Positions 19,045 through 31,121 are shown, counted from the first letter of the stretch. The stretch is 64,000 nucleotides of DNA from Pseudomonas mandelii (GCF_006438925.1 NZ_RCZA01000002.1:651653-715652), one strand, 5' to 3'. Notes: a model not told the origin generated them from the letters alone. Numbers and translations: made by a program.

Positions 19045-20439
19045 ATGAACGATATCTCCGCTCCTGAGCAATACGATCTGCAAACCGCTGCCCTGAAGGT
19101 GCCGCCGCATTCCATCGAGGCCGAACAGGCCGTGCTCGGTGGTTTGATGCTGGACAACAACGCCTGGGAACGCGTGCTCGATCAAGTTTCGGACGGCGAT
19201 TTCTATCGACATGACCACCGCCTGATCTTCCGTGCGATCGCCAAGCTCGCCGACCAGAACTCGCCGATCGACGTCGTGACCCTTGCCGAGCAATTGGACA
19301 AGGAAGGTCAGACCTCGCAAGTCGGCGGCCTCGGATACCTTGGCGAACTGGCGAAAAACACGCCGTCTGTCGCCAACATCAAGGCCTATGCGCAGATCGT
19401 CCGCGCACGAGCAACCTTGCGGCAGTTGATCGGCATCGCCACCGAAATCGCCGACAGCGCCTTCAACCCGGAAGGTCGCTCGGCTGAAGAAATTCTCGAC
19501 GAAGCCGAACGGCAGATTTTTCAGATCGCCGAGGCCCGGCCAAAAACCGGCGGCCCGGTGAGCGTGAATGACCTGTTGACCAAGGCCATCGACCGCATCG
19601 ACACCTTGTTCAACACTGACAACGCCATTACCGGCCTGTCCACCGGTTATACCGATCTCGACGGTATGACCAGCGGCCTGCAACCGTCTGACCTGATCAT
19701 CGTCGCCGGTCGTCCATCCATGGGTAAAACCACCTTTGCGATGAACCTGGTGGAAAACGCCGTGCTGCGCAGCGACAAGTGCGTATTGGTTTACTCGCTG
19801 GAGATGCCAGGCGAATCGCTGATCATGCGTATGTTGTCGTCCCTCGGCCGGATCGATCAGACCAAGGTTCGTGCCGGTCGCCTGGAAGACGACGATTGGC
19901 CGCGCCTGACATCGGCGGTCAACTTGCTCAACGATCGCAAGCTGTTCATTGACGATACGGCCGGTATCAGCCCGTCGGAAATGCGCGCACGGACCCGGCG
20001 TCTGGTGCGTGAGCATGGCGAGGTTGGCCTGATCATGATCGACTACCTGCAACTGATGCAGATTCCAGGTTCCAGTGGCGACAACCGGACCAATGAGATT
20101 TCCGAGATCTCCCGTTCCTTGAAGGCTCTGGCCAAGGAATTCAACTGCCCGGTGGTGGCGCTGTCACAGCTCAACCGTTCCCTGGAGCAGCGACCGAACA
20201 AACGCCCGATCAACTCCGACCTCCGGGAATCCGGAGCGATCGAGCAGGATGCTGACGTGATCATGTTCGTGTACCGGGACGAGGTGTATCACCCGGAAAC
20301 CGAGCACAAAGGCATCGCCGAGATCATCATCGGCAAGCAGCGGAACGGCCCGATCGGTACGTCACGACTGGCGTTCATCGGTAAGTACACCCGCTTCGAA
20401 AACCTGGCGCCGGGCAGCTACAACTTCGACGACGAGTAA
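19045..20439 (+). CDS. dnaB: replicative DNA helicase DnaB
   Basis: DnaB is the hexameric 5'-to-3' helicase at the replication fork. The 464-residue protein has the N-terminal primase-interaction domain (PPHSIEAEQAVLGGLMLDN) and the RecA-like C-terminal domain with Walker A GRPSMGKTT (about 222-230), Walker B IMIDYLQLM and the DnaB signature DLRESGAIEQDADVI. The ATG at 19045 gives the family N-terminus (MNDISAPEQYDLQTAALKV); a longer frame from 18931 would run through the rplI terminator. No intein is present. Confidence 0.98.
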   Translation: MNDISAPEQYDLQTAALKVPPHSIEAEQAVLGGLMLDNNAWERVLDQVSDGDFYRHDHRLIFRAIAKLADQNSPIDVVTLAEQLDKEGQTSQVGGLGYLGELAKNTPSVANIKAYAQIVRARATLRQLIGIATEIADSAFNPEGRSAEEILDEAERQIFQIAEARPKTGGPVSVNDLLTKAIDRIDTLFNTDNAITGLSTGYTDLDGMTSGLQPSDLIIVAGRPSMGKTTFAMNLVENAVLRSDKCVLVYSLEMPGESLIMRMLSSLGRIDQTKVRAGRLEDDDWPRLTSAVNLLNDRKLFIDDTAGISPSEMRARTRRLVREHGEVGLIMIDYLQLMQIPGSSGDNRTNEISEISRSLKALAKEFNCPVVALSQLNRSLEQRPNKRPINSDLRESGAIEQDADVIMFVYRDEVYHPETEHKGIAEIIIGKQRNGPIGTSRLAFIGKYTRFENLAPGSYNFDDE

Positions 20440-20445
20440 CAACCT

Positions 20446-20533
20446 GTGGGAGCGAGCTTGCTCGCGATGGTGGTGGATCAGTCAACGTCAATGTCGACTG
20501 ACACACCGCTATCGCGAGCAAGCTCGCTCCCAC
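20446..20533. repeat. REP pair, family A (TTGC variant)
   Basis: GTGGGAGCGAGCTTGCTCGC and its reverse complement flank a spacer that contains a smaller GTCAACGTCAATGTCGACTGAC palindrome-like core. It starts seven bases after the dnaB stop. Confidence 0.9.
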
Positions 20534-20621
20534 ATAATTTCCGACCATAGCGGTCGGAATTGGTTATTTTTTGTGCTATATTCCGCGCCCGCGATTTTTC
20601 ATCTCAACACCGGTCATCGTC

Positions 20622-22937
<2,316 letters not shown>

Positions 22938-22957
22938 GGCTCGCTTGAACTGAACAG

Positions 22958-22984
22958 AACGCCAACCTTCGGGTTGGCGTTTTG
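22958..22984 (+). terminator. terminator after ygiQ-like gene
   Basis: AACGCCAACC-TTCG-GGTTGGCGTT forms a 10-bp stem with a stable TTCG tetraloop and a short T tract. Confidence 0.85.
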
Positions 22985-23036
22985 CGTTTCTGCGCCACGG
23001 AATCAGGGGCGCCGGGTCGGAAGCTGGGTTGGGGCA

Positions 23037-23147
23037 ACCGGCCTCTTCGCGGGCAAGCCCGCTCCCACAGTGTTTGTATGTCGTATCCAAATCCAGCGTA
23101 CACAGCAGATTCCCTGTGGGAGCGGGCTTGCTCGCGAAGAGGCCGGT
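23037..23147. repeat. REP pair, family A (long arms)
   Basis: ACCGGCCTCTTCGCGGGCAA on the left and CTCGCGAAGAGGCCGGT on the right extend the usual REP by an outer ACCGGCC/GGCCGGT pairing. It occupies part of the 401-base gap upstream of the transglutaminase operon. Confidence 0.88.
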
Positions 23148-23226
23148 ACAGCCGCAGCACATTCTGGCTGACAACCCACCGGCCGCAACATTTCCGTGCA
23201 TCTCCCCCTAACCAAATTCCCGCATC

Positions 23227-23241
23227 GCCCGATTTTGGTGC
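23227..23241 (+). promoter_or_regulatory. candidate NtrC binding site
   Basis: GCCCGATTTTGGTGC agrees at 12 of 15 positions with the well-known enteric glnA NtrC site GCACTATATTGGTGC. It is centred about 75 bases upstream of the start predicted from the -24/-12 element that follows. Confidence 0.5.
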
Positions 23242-23284
23242 TGTACTGCCTCAAGCAACCGGAGAAAGCGCCAGCGCTGCTGGA

Positions 23285-23300
23285 TGGCATAAGTCTTGCG
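23285..23300 (+). promoter_or_regulatory. sigma-54 type -24/-12 promoter
   Basis: TGGCATAAGTCTTGCG matches the sigma-54 consensus TGGCAC-N5-TTGCW with correct GG-to-GC spacing and one change in the -24 element. Transcription would start near 23311, 28 bases before the GTG start of the operon. Confidence 0.65.
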
Positions 23301-23338
23301 CGCTTTCGATAACGCTTAAGGCTCGCAGGAGGCACGCC

Positions 23339-26300
23339 GTGTCGATTCATGTCGCATTGCACCACGTCACGCATTACCGCTACGACCGCGCCGTCGAGCT
23401 CGGTCCACAGATCGTTCGCCTGCGCCCGGCGGCCCACAGTCGCACGCGGATACTGTCCTACGCGCTGAAAGTGTCGCCCGAGCAGCACTTCATCAACTGG
23501 CAGCAAGACCCCCAGGGCAATTACCTGGCGCGGTTGGTGTTCCCGGAAAAAACCGATGAGCTGCGGATCGAAGTCGATCTGCTGGCAGAGATGGCGGTCT
23601 TCAATCCGTTCGACTTCTTCCTTGAACCCTACGCGGAAAAGATTCCGTTCGCCTACGCCGCGGATGAGCGCAAAGAGCTGGCGCCGTACCTGGAAACCTT
23701 GCCCCTGACGCCGAAATTCAAGGCGTACCTGGATGGCATCGACCGCACGCCACTGCCTAGCGTCGATTTCCTCGTCGCACTCAACCAGCGTCTGAGCGAA
23801 GACATTGGCTACCTGATCCGCATGGAGCCAGGTGTGCAAACGCCCGAACACACCTTGGAACATGCCTCCGGTTCCTGCCGCGACTCTGCGTGGTTACTCG
23901 TGCAGCTGTTGCGCAACCTCGGTCTGGCGGCGCGTTTCGTCTCCGGCTACCTGATTCAACTGACCGCCGACGTCAAAAGCCTCGACGGCCCGTCGGGCAC
24001 TGACGTGGACTTCACCGACCTGCACGCCTGGTGTGAGGTCTATTTGCCCGGTGCCGGCTGGATCGGCCTGGACGCGACGTCAGGGCTGTTTGCCGGTGAA
24101 GGACACATTCCGTTGGCCTGTAGTCCCGATCCGGGCTCTGCGGCACCGATCAGTGGCTTGGTTGAACCGTGCGAGTGCGAATTCACCCACGAAATGTCGG
24201 TGGAGCGGATTTGGGAAGCACCGCGGGTGACAAAGCCCTACAGCGAAGATCAATGGCTGGCGATCCAGGCGTTGGGTCGGCAGATCGATGCTGACCTGTT
24301 GGAGGGTGACGTACGCCTGACCATGGGCGGCGAACCGACGTTTGTGTCCATCGATGATCCGGACGGCGCCGAGTGGAACACTGCTGCGCTCGGGCCGGAC
24401 AAGCGGCGTCTGTCCGCCGAACTGTTCCAGCGCATGCGCAAGCACTACGCCCCCAATGGTCTGGTGCATTTCGGTCAAGGCAAGTGGTACCCCGGCGAGC
24501 AATTGCCGCGCTGGTCGCTGAACTGTTACTGGCGCCGCGACGATGTACCGATCTGGCACAACAGCGCGCTGATTGCTGATGAGCAGGAAGACTACGGTGC
24601 CAATGGAGAGTTGGCCGGACGCTTTCTGGCGAGTGTCGCCGAACGCCTGAAAATTCCGACACGTTTTGTATTTCCGGCCTACGAAGACAATTTCTATTAC
24701 CTCTGGCGCGAAGGCACTTTGCCGCAGAACGTCAGCGCCGAAGACTCGCGTCTTGAAGAGCCTCTGGAGCGTGCACGCCTGCGCAAAGTCTTCAGCCAGG
24801 GGCTGGACAAAGTCATCGGCCAGGTCCTGCCGCTGGCGCGCACCGCCAAGGGTGATCAGTGGCAAAGCGGACGCTGGTATCTGCGCGACGAGCATTGCCG
24901 ACTGGTGCCAGGGGACTCGCCGCTGGGCTACCGCTTGCCGCTTGGCTCGCAGCCTTGGGTGAAAGCGGCGGAGTACCCGTTTATTCATCCTGTGGACCCG
25001 AATCAGGATTTCCCCGCACTGCCCGACACTGCACAACTTCAGAGCCAAGGCGAGCCTGCGGTTGCTGATGAACGCACGCCGAAGCTCGATGAATCCGCCG
25101 ACTGGCTGACCCGCACGGCGTTCTGTGCGGAGGCGCGAGAAGGGCGGTTGTACCTGTTCATGCCGCCGCTGGAGCGGGTCGAGGATTATCTGGAACTGGT
25201 CAGCGCCATCGAAGCCACCGCCGAGGAATTGCATTGCCCGGTGTTGCTGGAAGGCTATGAGCCGCCGAGCGATCCGCGCCTGAGCAACTTCCGCATCACG
25301 CCCGATCCGGGAGTGATCGAGGTCAATGTGCAACCGTCCGCCACGTGGGATGAGTTGGTCGAACGCACCGAGTTTCTTTACGAAGAGGCACGCCAGACCC
25401 GACTGACGACCGAGAAATTCATGATCGACGGCCGGCACACCGGCACCGGCGGCGGTAACCATTTCGTACTGGGTGGCGCGACACCGGCTGACTCACCGTT
25501 TCTGCGCCGTCCCGATCTGCTGCGCAGCCTGATCAGCTACTGGCATAACCACCCGTCCTTGTCCTACCTGTTTTCCGGATTATTCATCGGCCCGACGTCT
25601 CAGGCGCCACGGGTTGATGAGGCGCGCAATGATGCGTTGTATGAACTGGAAATCGCCTTCGCCCAGATGCCTGAACCGGGTGAGGAGTGCGCGCCGTGGC
25701 TGGTGGATCGGCTGCTGCGTAACTTGCTGATCGACGTGACCGGCAACACGCACCGTGCCGAGTTCTGCATAGACAAGCTTTATTCACCGGATGGCGCGAC
25801 GGGGCGTCTGGGGTTGCTTGAATTGCGCGCCTTTGAAATGCCGCCCCATGCGCGCATGAGTCTCGCGCAGCAGTTGTTGTTGCGGGCGTTGGTGGCGCGG
25901 TTCTGGCGCGAGCCCTATGCACCGCCGAAGCTGGCGCGCTGGGGCACCGAACTACACGACCGGTTCCTGTTGCCGCACTTTATCGAACAGGATTTCGCCG
26001 ACGTCATCGTGGACCTCAATGCCGCCGGTTATCCCGTGCGCGCAGAGTGGTTTGCGGCGCATCTGGAGTTCCGTTTTCCCAAGGTCGGCGATTACGCCGT
26101 CAGCGGGATCGAGCTGGAATTACGTCAGGCGCTGGAGCCCTGGCATGTGCTGGGCGAAGAGGGCGCGGTCGGCGGCACGGTGCGTTATGTGGATTCGTCG
26201 CTGGAACGCTTGCAGGTCAAACTCACGGGCCTGCCGCCGCAGCGTTATCTTCTGACCTGCAATGGCATCCCGGTGCCATTGCAACCCACCGGGCGGGTCG

Positions 26301-26614
26301 GCGAGTTTGTCGCTGGTGTGCGCTTCCGCGCCTGGCAACCGGCCAACTGCCTGCAGCCGACCATCCCGGTCCACGCGCCGCTGGTGTTCGACCTGCTCGA
26401 CACCTGGATGCAGCGCTCGCTGGGTGGCTGCCAGTACCACGTCGCCCATTCGGGAGGGCGCAACTACGACAGCTTGCCGGTGAACGCCAATGAGGCGGAG
26501 AGCCGGCGGATGGCGCGTTTCTTCCGCATCGGACATACGCCAGGGAAACTTCCTATACCCAATATGGAAATTAACGACGAGCTACCGATGACTCTCGATT
26601 TACGACGTTTCTAA
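23339..26614 (+). CDS. transglutaminase-like protein with DUF2126 domain
   Basis: This 1091-residue protein starts at GTG 23339 behind a perfect AGGAGG; longer frames upstream run through REP sequence. Residues 1-280 form a bacterial transglutaminase-like (papain-fold) domain with catalytic candidates Cys180 (SGSCRDSAW), His229 (DLHAW) and Asp245 (GLDATSG). The remaining ~800 residues are the DUF2126 region (LTMGGEPTFVSIDD; TGTGGGNHFVLGGATPADSP), which resembles carboxylate-amine ligase folds. It heads a three-gene operon with an ATP-grasp/alpha-E protein and a second transglutaminase. These clusters are common in proteobacteria and are thought, from comparative genomics, to make or cleave peptide-like amide bonds; no substrate is established as far as I know. 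A sigma-54 promoter lies upstream. Confidence 0.92.
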   Translation: MSIHVALHHVTHYRYDRAVELGPQIVRLRPAAHSRTRILSYALKVSPEQHFINWQQDPQGNYLARLVFPEKTDELRIEVDLLAEMAVFNPFDFFLEPYAEKIPFAYAADERKELAPYLETLPLTPKFKAYLDGIDRTPLPSVDFLVALNQRLSEDIGYLIRMEPGVQTPEHTLEHASGSCRDSAWLLVQLLRNLGLAARFVSGYLIQLTADVKSLDGPSGTDVDFTDLHAWCEVYLPGAGWIGLDATSGLFAGEGHIPLACSPDPGSAAPISGLVEPCECEFTHEMSVERIWEAPRVTKPYSEDQWLAIQALGRQIDADLLEGDVRLTMGGEPTFVSIDDPDGAEWNTAALGPDKRRLSAELFQRMRKHYAPNGLVHFGQGKWYPGEQLPRWSLNCYWRRDDVPIWHNSALIADEQEDYGANGELAGRFLASVAERLKIPTRFVFPAYEDNFYYLWREGTLPQNVSAEDSRLEEPLERARLRKVFSQGLDKVIGQVLPLARTAKGDQWQSGRWYLRDEHCRLVPGDSPLGYRLPLGSQPWVKAAEYPFIHPVDPNQDFPALPDTAQLQSQGEPAVADERTPKLDESADWLTRTAFCAEAREGRLYLFMPPLERVEDYLELVSAIEATAEELHCPVLLEGYEPPSDPRLSNFRITPDPGVIEVNVQPSATWDELVERTEFLYEEARQTRLTTEKFMIDGRHTGTGGGNHFVLGGATPADSPFLRRPDLLRSLISYWHNHPSLSYLFSGLFIGPTSQAPRVDEARNDALYELEIAFAQMPEPGEECAPWLVDRLLRNLLIDVTGNTHRAEFCIDKLYSPDGATGRLGLLELRAFEMPPHARMSLAQQLLLRALVARFWREPYAPPKLARWGTELHDRFLLPHFIEQDFADVIVDLNAAGYPVRAEWFAAHLEFRFPKVGDYAVSGIELELRQALEPWHVLGEEGAVGGTVRYVDSSLERLQVKLTGLPPQRYLLTCNGIPVPLQPTGRVGEFVAGVRFRAWQPANCLQPTIPVHAPLVFDLLDTWMQRSLGGCQYHVAHSGGRNYDSLPVNANEAESRRMARFFRIGHTPGKLPIPNMEINDELPMTLDLRRF

Positions 26615-26702
26615 ACCGTACGCGACGCTCGGATTTTTCGTATATCCGGGCGTCATGAGCCTGCGTTAGTCTGACCGTTCTTTGCTGTCTGCCGAGCTTT
26701 CC

Positions 26703-29189
26703 ATGCCTGACCTGCTTGACCGCTACCCGCTGACGGCGGGCACTTATCACGAACTGCTCGACGACAGCGGCGCGGTGCGCCCGCACTGGCGTCGGTTGTT
26801 CGACCAATTACAGCGCAGCACACCAACGCAATTGGTGCAGCGTCAGGCGCTGCTGACTCGGCAGATCCAGGAAAACGGCGTGACTTACAACGTCTACGCC
26901 GACCCTAAGGGGGCCGATCGGCCGTGGGAGCTCGATCTGTTGCCGCACGTGATTGCTGCGGATGAATGGCAGCAGTTATCAGCCGGGATCGCCCAGCGGG
27001 CACGCTTGCTCAATGCTGTGCTGGCAGATTTGTACGGCCCGCAACGGTTGATTGCTGAGGGTCTGCTGCCTGCTGAGCTGGTCTTCGGCCACAACAACTT
27101 CCTCTGGCCCTGTCAGGGCATCACGCCGCCCGACGGGGCTTTTCTGCATCTGTACGCCGTGGATCTGGCGCGTACACCCGACGGTCGCTGGTGGGTCACG
27201 GCGGATCGGACGCAAGCACCGTCCGGCGCCGGTTATGCGCTGGAAAACCGCACCATCGTGTCCCGGGCCTTTCCCGAGTTGTACCGCGATTTGAAAGTGC
27301 AGCACCTGGCCGGGTTCTTCCGCACGCTTCAGGAAACCCTGGCCCGTCAGGCGCCGAGTGATGACGAAGCGCCGCTGATCGTGCTGCTGACACCGGGACG
27401 TTTCAACGAAAGCTATTTCGAGCACCTCTATCTGGCGCGTCAGCTCGGTTACCCACTGGTAGAGGGCGGCGACCTGACCGTCCGGGATGCCACGGTTTAC
27501 CTGAAAACCTTGAGCGGACTGCGTCGGGTCCACGCGATCATGCGGCGGCTCGACGATGACTTCTGCGATCCGCTGGAGCTGCGCACTGACTCGGCCCTTG
27601 GCGTGCCGGGATTGCTGGAAGCGGTACGCCGAGGGCGAGTGCTGGTGGCCAACGCCCTCGGCAGCGGCGTGCTGGAGTCGCCGGGATTGTTGGGCTTCCT
27701 GCCGAAGATCAATCAATTCCTGTTCGGCGAAGAACTGATTCTGCCCTCCATCGCGACCTGGTGGTGCGGTGAAGCACCGGTGCTGGCTCAGGCCCTGGAA
27801 AAATTGCCGGAGTTGTTGATCAAACCGGCTTTCCCGTCACAGAGCTTTACTCCGGTATTTGGTCGCGATTTGAGTGAAAAACAGCGTCAGGAACTGGCTG
27901 AGCGCATGCAGGCCCGGCCTTACGCCTATGTCGCACAAGAATTGGCTCAACTCTCTCAAGCCCCGATCTGGCAGGCTGAAGACGGTCATCTGCAACCTCG
28001 GGCTATCGGCATGCGCGTGTACGCAGTGGCCAGTCGTGAGGGTTATCGGGTTCTGCCCGGCGGCCTTACCCGGGTCGCCGCCGAGGCTGACGCCGAAGTG
28101 GTGTCGATGCAGCGCGGTGGCGCGAGCAAAGACACCTGGGTGCTGGGCGATCGCCCGCCGAGCGGTGAGCAATGGAAAACCCAGCGTACGATCGGTGTGC
28201 ACGATCTGGTAAGACGGGATCCGTACCTGCCGTCGCGGGTGGTGGAAAACCTGTTCTGGTTCGGCCGTTATTGCGAACGCTGTGATGACAGCGCGCGGTT
28301 GCTGCGAATCATGCTGGCGCGTTATGTCGATGGCGATGACCCGCAAGCCCTTGAGGCAGCGGTCGATCTGGGCGAACGGTTGATGTTGTTACCCGATGAA
28401 GGCGAGTTGCCGGAGCGTTTGCTGGCGGCACTGCTCGGCGACGACTGGTCGTTCAGCCTGCGCTCCAACCTGCAGCGTTTGCAGTGGGCGGCCTCGCAGG
28501 TGCGCGGCAAGCTCTCGCGGGAAAACTGGCAAGCGCTGGTGGAGCTGCAGCGCGAGGCCTTGGAGCTGGAAGCCGAAGAGCCGGATTTCGGCGAATTGCT
28601 GGATTTCCTCAACCGTCTGGTGATGTCCCTGGCGGCATTATCCGGCTTCGCCCTCGACGACATGACCCGGGACGAAGGCTGGCGCTTCCTGATGATCGGC
28701 CGCCGGATCGAACGCCTGCAATTTCTCAGCGCCAGCCTGGCGGCATTTCTGCGCGGGGCCGTTGCTTTCGATCAGGCCGGACTGGAATGGCTGCTGGAAC
28801 TGGGCAACAGCAGCATCACTTACCGATCGCGGTATCTGGCAGTGGCGCAATTGATTCCGGTGCTTGACCTGTTGCTGCTCGACGAGCAGAACCCCCACGC
28901 CGTGCTGTTTCAGTTGAAATTGGTGACTCGAACCTTGAAACGCTTGAATGACGACTTCGGCGTGCCTCGCGAAGCGGGGTTGCCGCAGTTGGTGGAACGC
29001 TTGGCACGGTTCGATCTGGGATGCCTGGAGAACCCGCTGTTCGGCGCAGCCAGCGTTCGGGCGGCCATTGAGGGGCTGGCCGATCTGTTGCAAGAGATCG
29101 CCGACGCCAGCGGGCAAGTGTCGGATCGTCTGGCCTTGCGCCATTTCGCCCATGTCGATGACGTCAGCCAGCGCACGGTGTCCGTCTGA
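26703..29189 (+). CDS. circularly permuted ATP-grasp / alpha-E domain fusion protein
   Basis: The 828-residue protein is a fusion of a circularly permuted ATP-grasp domain (DUF404/407 region, about 1-470; landmarks NGVTYNVYADPKGADRPWEL, FGHNNFLWPCQG, LLTPGRFNESYFEHLYLA) and an all-helical alpha-E domain (DUF403, about 500-828; start near RRDPYLPSRVVENLFWFGRY). In many bacteria these are two separate genes. ATP-grasp enzymes join a carboxylate to an amine through an acyl phosphate, so a peptide-ligase role is likely but unproven. The ATG at 26703 is chosen over one seven codons upstream. It starts 88 bases after the DUF2126 gene and its stop overlaps the next gene's start. Confidence 0.9.
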   Translation: MPDLLDRYPLTAGTYHELLDDSGAVRPHWRRLFDQLQRSTPTQLVQRQALLTRQIQENGVTYNVYADPKGADRPWELDLLPHVIAADEWQQLSAGIAQRARLLNAVLADLYGPQRLIAEGLLPAELVFGHNNFLWPCQGITPPDGAFLHLYAVDLARTPDGRWWVTADRTQAPSGAGYALENRTIVSRAFPELYRDLKVQHLAGFFRTLQETLARQAPSDDEAPLIVLLTPGRFNESYFEHLYLARQLGYPLVEGGDLTVRDATVYLKTLSGLRRVHAIMRRLDDDFCDPLELRTDSALGVPGLLEAVRRGRVLVANALGSGVLESPGLLGFLPKINQFLFGEELILPSIATWWCGEAPVLAQALEKLPELLIKPAFPSQSFTPVFGRDLSEKQRQELAERMQARPYAYVAQELAQLSQAPIWQAEDGHLQPRAIGMRVYAVASREGYRVLPGGLTRVAAEADAEVVSMQRGGASKDTWVLGDRPPSGEQWKTQRTIGVHDLVRRDPYLPSRVVENLFWFGRYCERCDDSARLLRIMLARYVDGDDPQALEAAVDLGERLMLLPDEGELPERLLAALLGDDWSFSLRSNLQRLQWAASQVRGKLSRENWQALVELQREALELEAEEPDFGELLDFLNRLVMSLAALSGFALDDMTRDEGWRFLMIGRRIERLQFLSASLAAFLRGAVAFDQAGLEWLLELGNSSITYRSRYLAVAQLIPVLDLLLLDEQNPHAVLFQLKLVTRTLKRLNDDFGVPREAGLPQLVERLARFDLGCLENPLFGAASVRAAIEGLADLLQEIADASGQVSDRLALRHFAHVDDVSQRTVSV

Positions 29190-30079
29190 TGAGCGCCCAT
29201 TACCAGATTCTCCACGACACCCATTATCACTACGACAGCCCGGTGTCCCTGGCTCAGCAGCTCGCGCACCTGTGGCCGCGTGCATGTGCCTGGCAGCGCT
29301 GCACCGAGCAGCAATTGCAGATCAGCCCCGACCCGACGACCCGCCGCGATGAACTGGATGTGTTCGGTAATCCGTTGACCCGGTTGGCGTTCGAGCGGCC
29401 GCATGATGAATTGCTGGTCAATGCCCGGCTCACCGTCGAAGTGCTGGCCCGGCCTGCACTGGATTTCAATCAATCCCCTGCGTGGGAAGAAACCTGTAAC
29501 GCGCTGACTTACAGCAGTCAGCCGCTTTCCCCCGAATTGCTGGAAGCGTGTCGTTACCGGTTCGAATCACCCTACGTGCATTTGAAGCGCAACTTCGTCG
29601 AGTTTTCCGAAAGCTGTTTTCCATCGGGTCGTCCGCTGCTGTTGGGTGTTCAGGCGCTGATGGAGAAGATCTTCAGCGAATTCACCTTCGACGCCGAGGC
29701 GACCCAAGTGGCGACGCCGCTCGTGGAAGTGCTGGAGCGCCGGCGCGGTGTTTGTCAGGACTTCGCTCACCTGATGCTCGCCTGCGTACGCTCCCGTGGG
29801 TTGGCGGCGCGGTACATCAGTGGCTACCTGCTGACCCAGCCACCACCGGGCCAGCCGCGACTGATCGGCGCCGATGCATCCCATGCCTGGGTTTCAGTGT
29901 TTTGCCCGGTGCTCGGTTGGGTGGATTTCGACCCGACCAACAAAGTCCAGCCGGCGCTGGAACACATCACCTTGGCCTGGGGCCGGGATTTTTCCGATGT
30001 ATCGCCGTTGCGCGGGGTGATTTTGGGTGGTGGCAGTCATGATCCCGAAGTCCGCGTCACAGTGATGCCACTGGAGTAA
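29189..30079 (+). CDS. transglutaminase family protein
   Basis: The 296-residue protein has an N-terminal beta-rich domain (YQILHDTHYHYDSPVSLAQQ) and a transglutaminase-like core with Cys189 (RRGVCQDFAH), His232 (ASHAW) and Asp248 (VDFDPTN), the usual triad. It has no signal peptide, so it is probably cytoplasmic. The ATG overlaps the stop of the ATP-grasp/alpha-E gene by one base. It may hydrolyse or transfer the product of the upstream ligase. It is distinct from the transglutaminase domain of the first gene, so the operon encodes two such domains. Confidence 0.92.
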   Translation: MSAHYQILHDTHYHYDSPVSLAQQLAHLWPRACAWQRCTEQQLQISPDPTTRRDELDVFGNPLTRLAFERPHDELLVNARLTVEVLARPALDFNQSPAWEETCNALTYSSQPLSPELLEACRYRFESPYVHLKRNFVEFSESCFPSGRPLLLGVQALMEKIFSEFTFDAEATQVATPLVEVLERRRGVCQDFAHLMLACVRSRGLAARYISGYLLTQPPPGQPRLIGADASHAWVSVFCPVLGWVDFDPTNKVQPALEHITLAWGRDFSDVSPLRGVILGGGSHDPEVRVTVMPLE

Positions 30080-30140
30080 TGAAAATCCAATGTGGGTAGT
30101 GTGCAGTGCTTTCTGGAGGGGTATTTCAGATTGGCCTGTG

Positions 30141-30167
30141 AGGGTCAGCAACATCGTTGCTGACCCT
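30141..30167. terminator. hairpin between convergent genes
   Basis: AGGGTCAGCAAC and GTTGCTGACCCT pair perfectly over 12 bp with a 3-base loop. There is no T-run, but the position between two convergent genes fits a transcript end or barrier. Confidence 0.5.
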
Positions 30168-30214
30168 GGACACAGATCCGGTGGGCCTGATCAGATCATC
30201 GGGCCCTGAGGGTC

Positions 30215-30406
30215 TCAGGCGTCGGGCGCCTGATCTTTCGGTGCTTCAACAGCGTCTTCTGCGGCCACTTCACCTTCTGCATCCGGGTTCAGTGCGGCGG
30301 CTTCTTCTTCAGCTGTAGCTTTCTTGCGCTGAAGCTTTTCCTCTTTCTTCTGCTCCTTGGCCAAGTCTCTCTGACGTTTGGCGAAGGAATAATTGGGTTT
30401 AGCCAT
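30215..30406 (-). CDS. small charged hypothetical protein
   Basis: The 63-residue product begins MAKPNYSFAKRQRDLAKEQK, is Lys/Arg-rich in the first half and Ala/Glu/Asp-rich in the second, and has no cysteine or membrane segment. It is probably largely disordered. A longer frame exists, but the ATG at 30406 is preceded by GGATCG and gives a start I recognise from similar small proteins in pseudomonads. I know no function. It lies 68 bases downstream of the LOG gene on the same strand. Confidence 0.75.
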   Translation of the reverse strand: MAKPNYSFAKRQRDLAKEQKKEEKLQRKKATAEEEAAALNPDAEGEVAAEDAVEAPKDQAPDA

Positions 30407-30474
30407 GGGCGATCCTCTGGGGTCGAAGGTGAGGTTGAGCGGCGCGTATTCTGCCCTGTATCGATGCCCAGCCG

Positions 30475-31062
30475 TTAGCTGGGTTTTTGCTCGATCCACT
30501 TTGGCACCACTGTCGGCTGCCAGGCATCCAGTTCATCAAGCAGGTTTTGCGGCGATTCGCTCACTTGCAGCATGTCACGGTGCGGTTCGCGAACGAAGCC
30601 TTCGCCGACGATATGATCGAGAAAAGACGTCAATTTGCTGTAGAAACCGTTCACTTCCAGCAGCCCCAGCGGTTTGCCGTGGTAGCCGAGCTGGCCCCAG
30701 GTCCAGACTTCGAACAGTTCTTCCAGTGTACCCAGGCCGCCGGGCAGCGCGATAAAGGCGTCACTGAGCTCGGCCATCCGCGCCTTGCGCGCATGCATGC
30801 CGTCGACCACTTCCAGACGAGTCAGGCCGCTGTGACCGATTTCTTTGTCTTTGAGGCTTTGCGGGATGATCCCGATCACTTCACCACCGGCCGCCAGCGC
30901 AGCATCGGCGACGATGCCCATCAGCCCGACGGCGCCGCCGCCATAGACCAGAGTCAGCTTACGCTCGGCCAATGCTCGCCCCAAGGCGACAGCCGCTTCA
31001 CGATAAGCCGGGTTGGTACCAGTGCTGGCACCGCAAAATACACAAACGGACGCTAAAGACAT
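30475..31062 (-). CDS. LOG family protein (cytokinin riboside 5'-monophosphate phosphoribohydrolase-like)
   Basis: The 195-residue Rossmann-fold protein carries the LOG signature PGGLGTLEE (residues 107-115) with the upstream GGGAVGLMG (41-49) and the catalytic Arg/Lys segment HARKARM. LOG enzymes hydrolyse the N-glycosidic bond of nucleoside 5'-monophosphates; in bacteria, AMP and related nucleotides are common substrates, and in some plant-associated species they make cytokinins. Which substrate is used here cannot be told. It is usually annotated as a TIGR00730 family protein. Confidence 0.9.
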   Translation of the reverse strand: MSLASVCVFCGASTGTNPAYREAAVALGRALAERKLTLVYGGGAVGLMGIVADAALAAGGEVIGIIPQSLKDKEIGHSGLTRLEVVDGMHARKARMAELSDAFIALPGGLGTLEELFEVWTWGQLGYHGKPLGLLEVNGFYSKLTSFLDHIVGEGFVREPHRDMLQVSESPQNLLDELDAWQPTVVPKWIEQKPS

Positions 31063-31121
31063 GCCTTACTCCATGGTCAGGATGGCCACAGAGTAAAGGC
31101 AGGCGTGCGGCGTTCCAAGGT

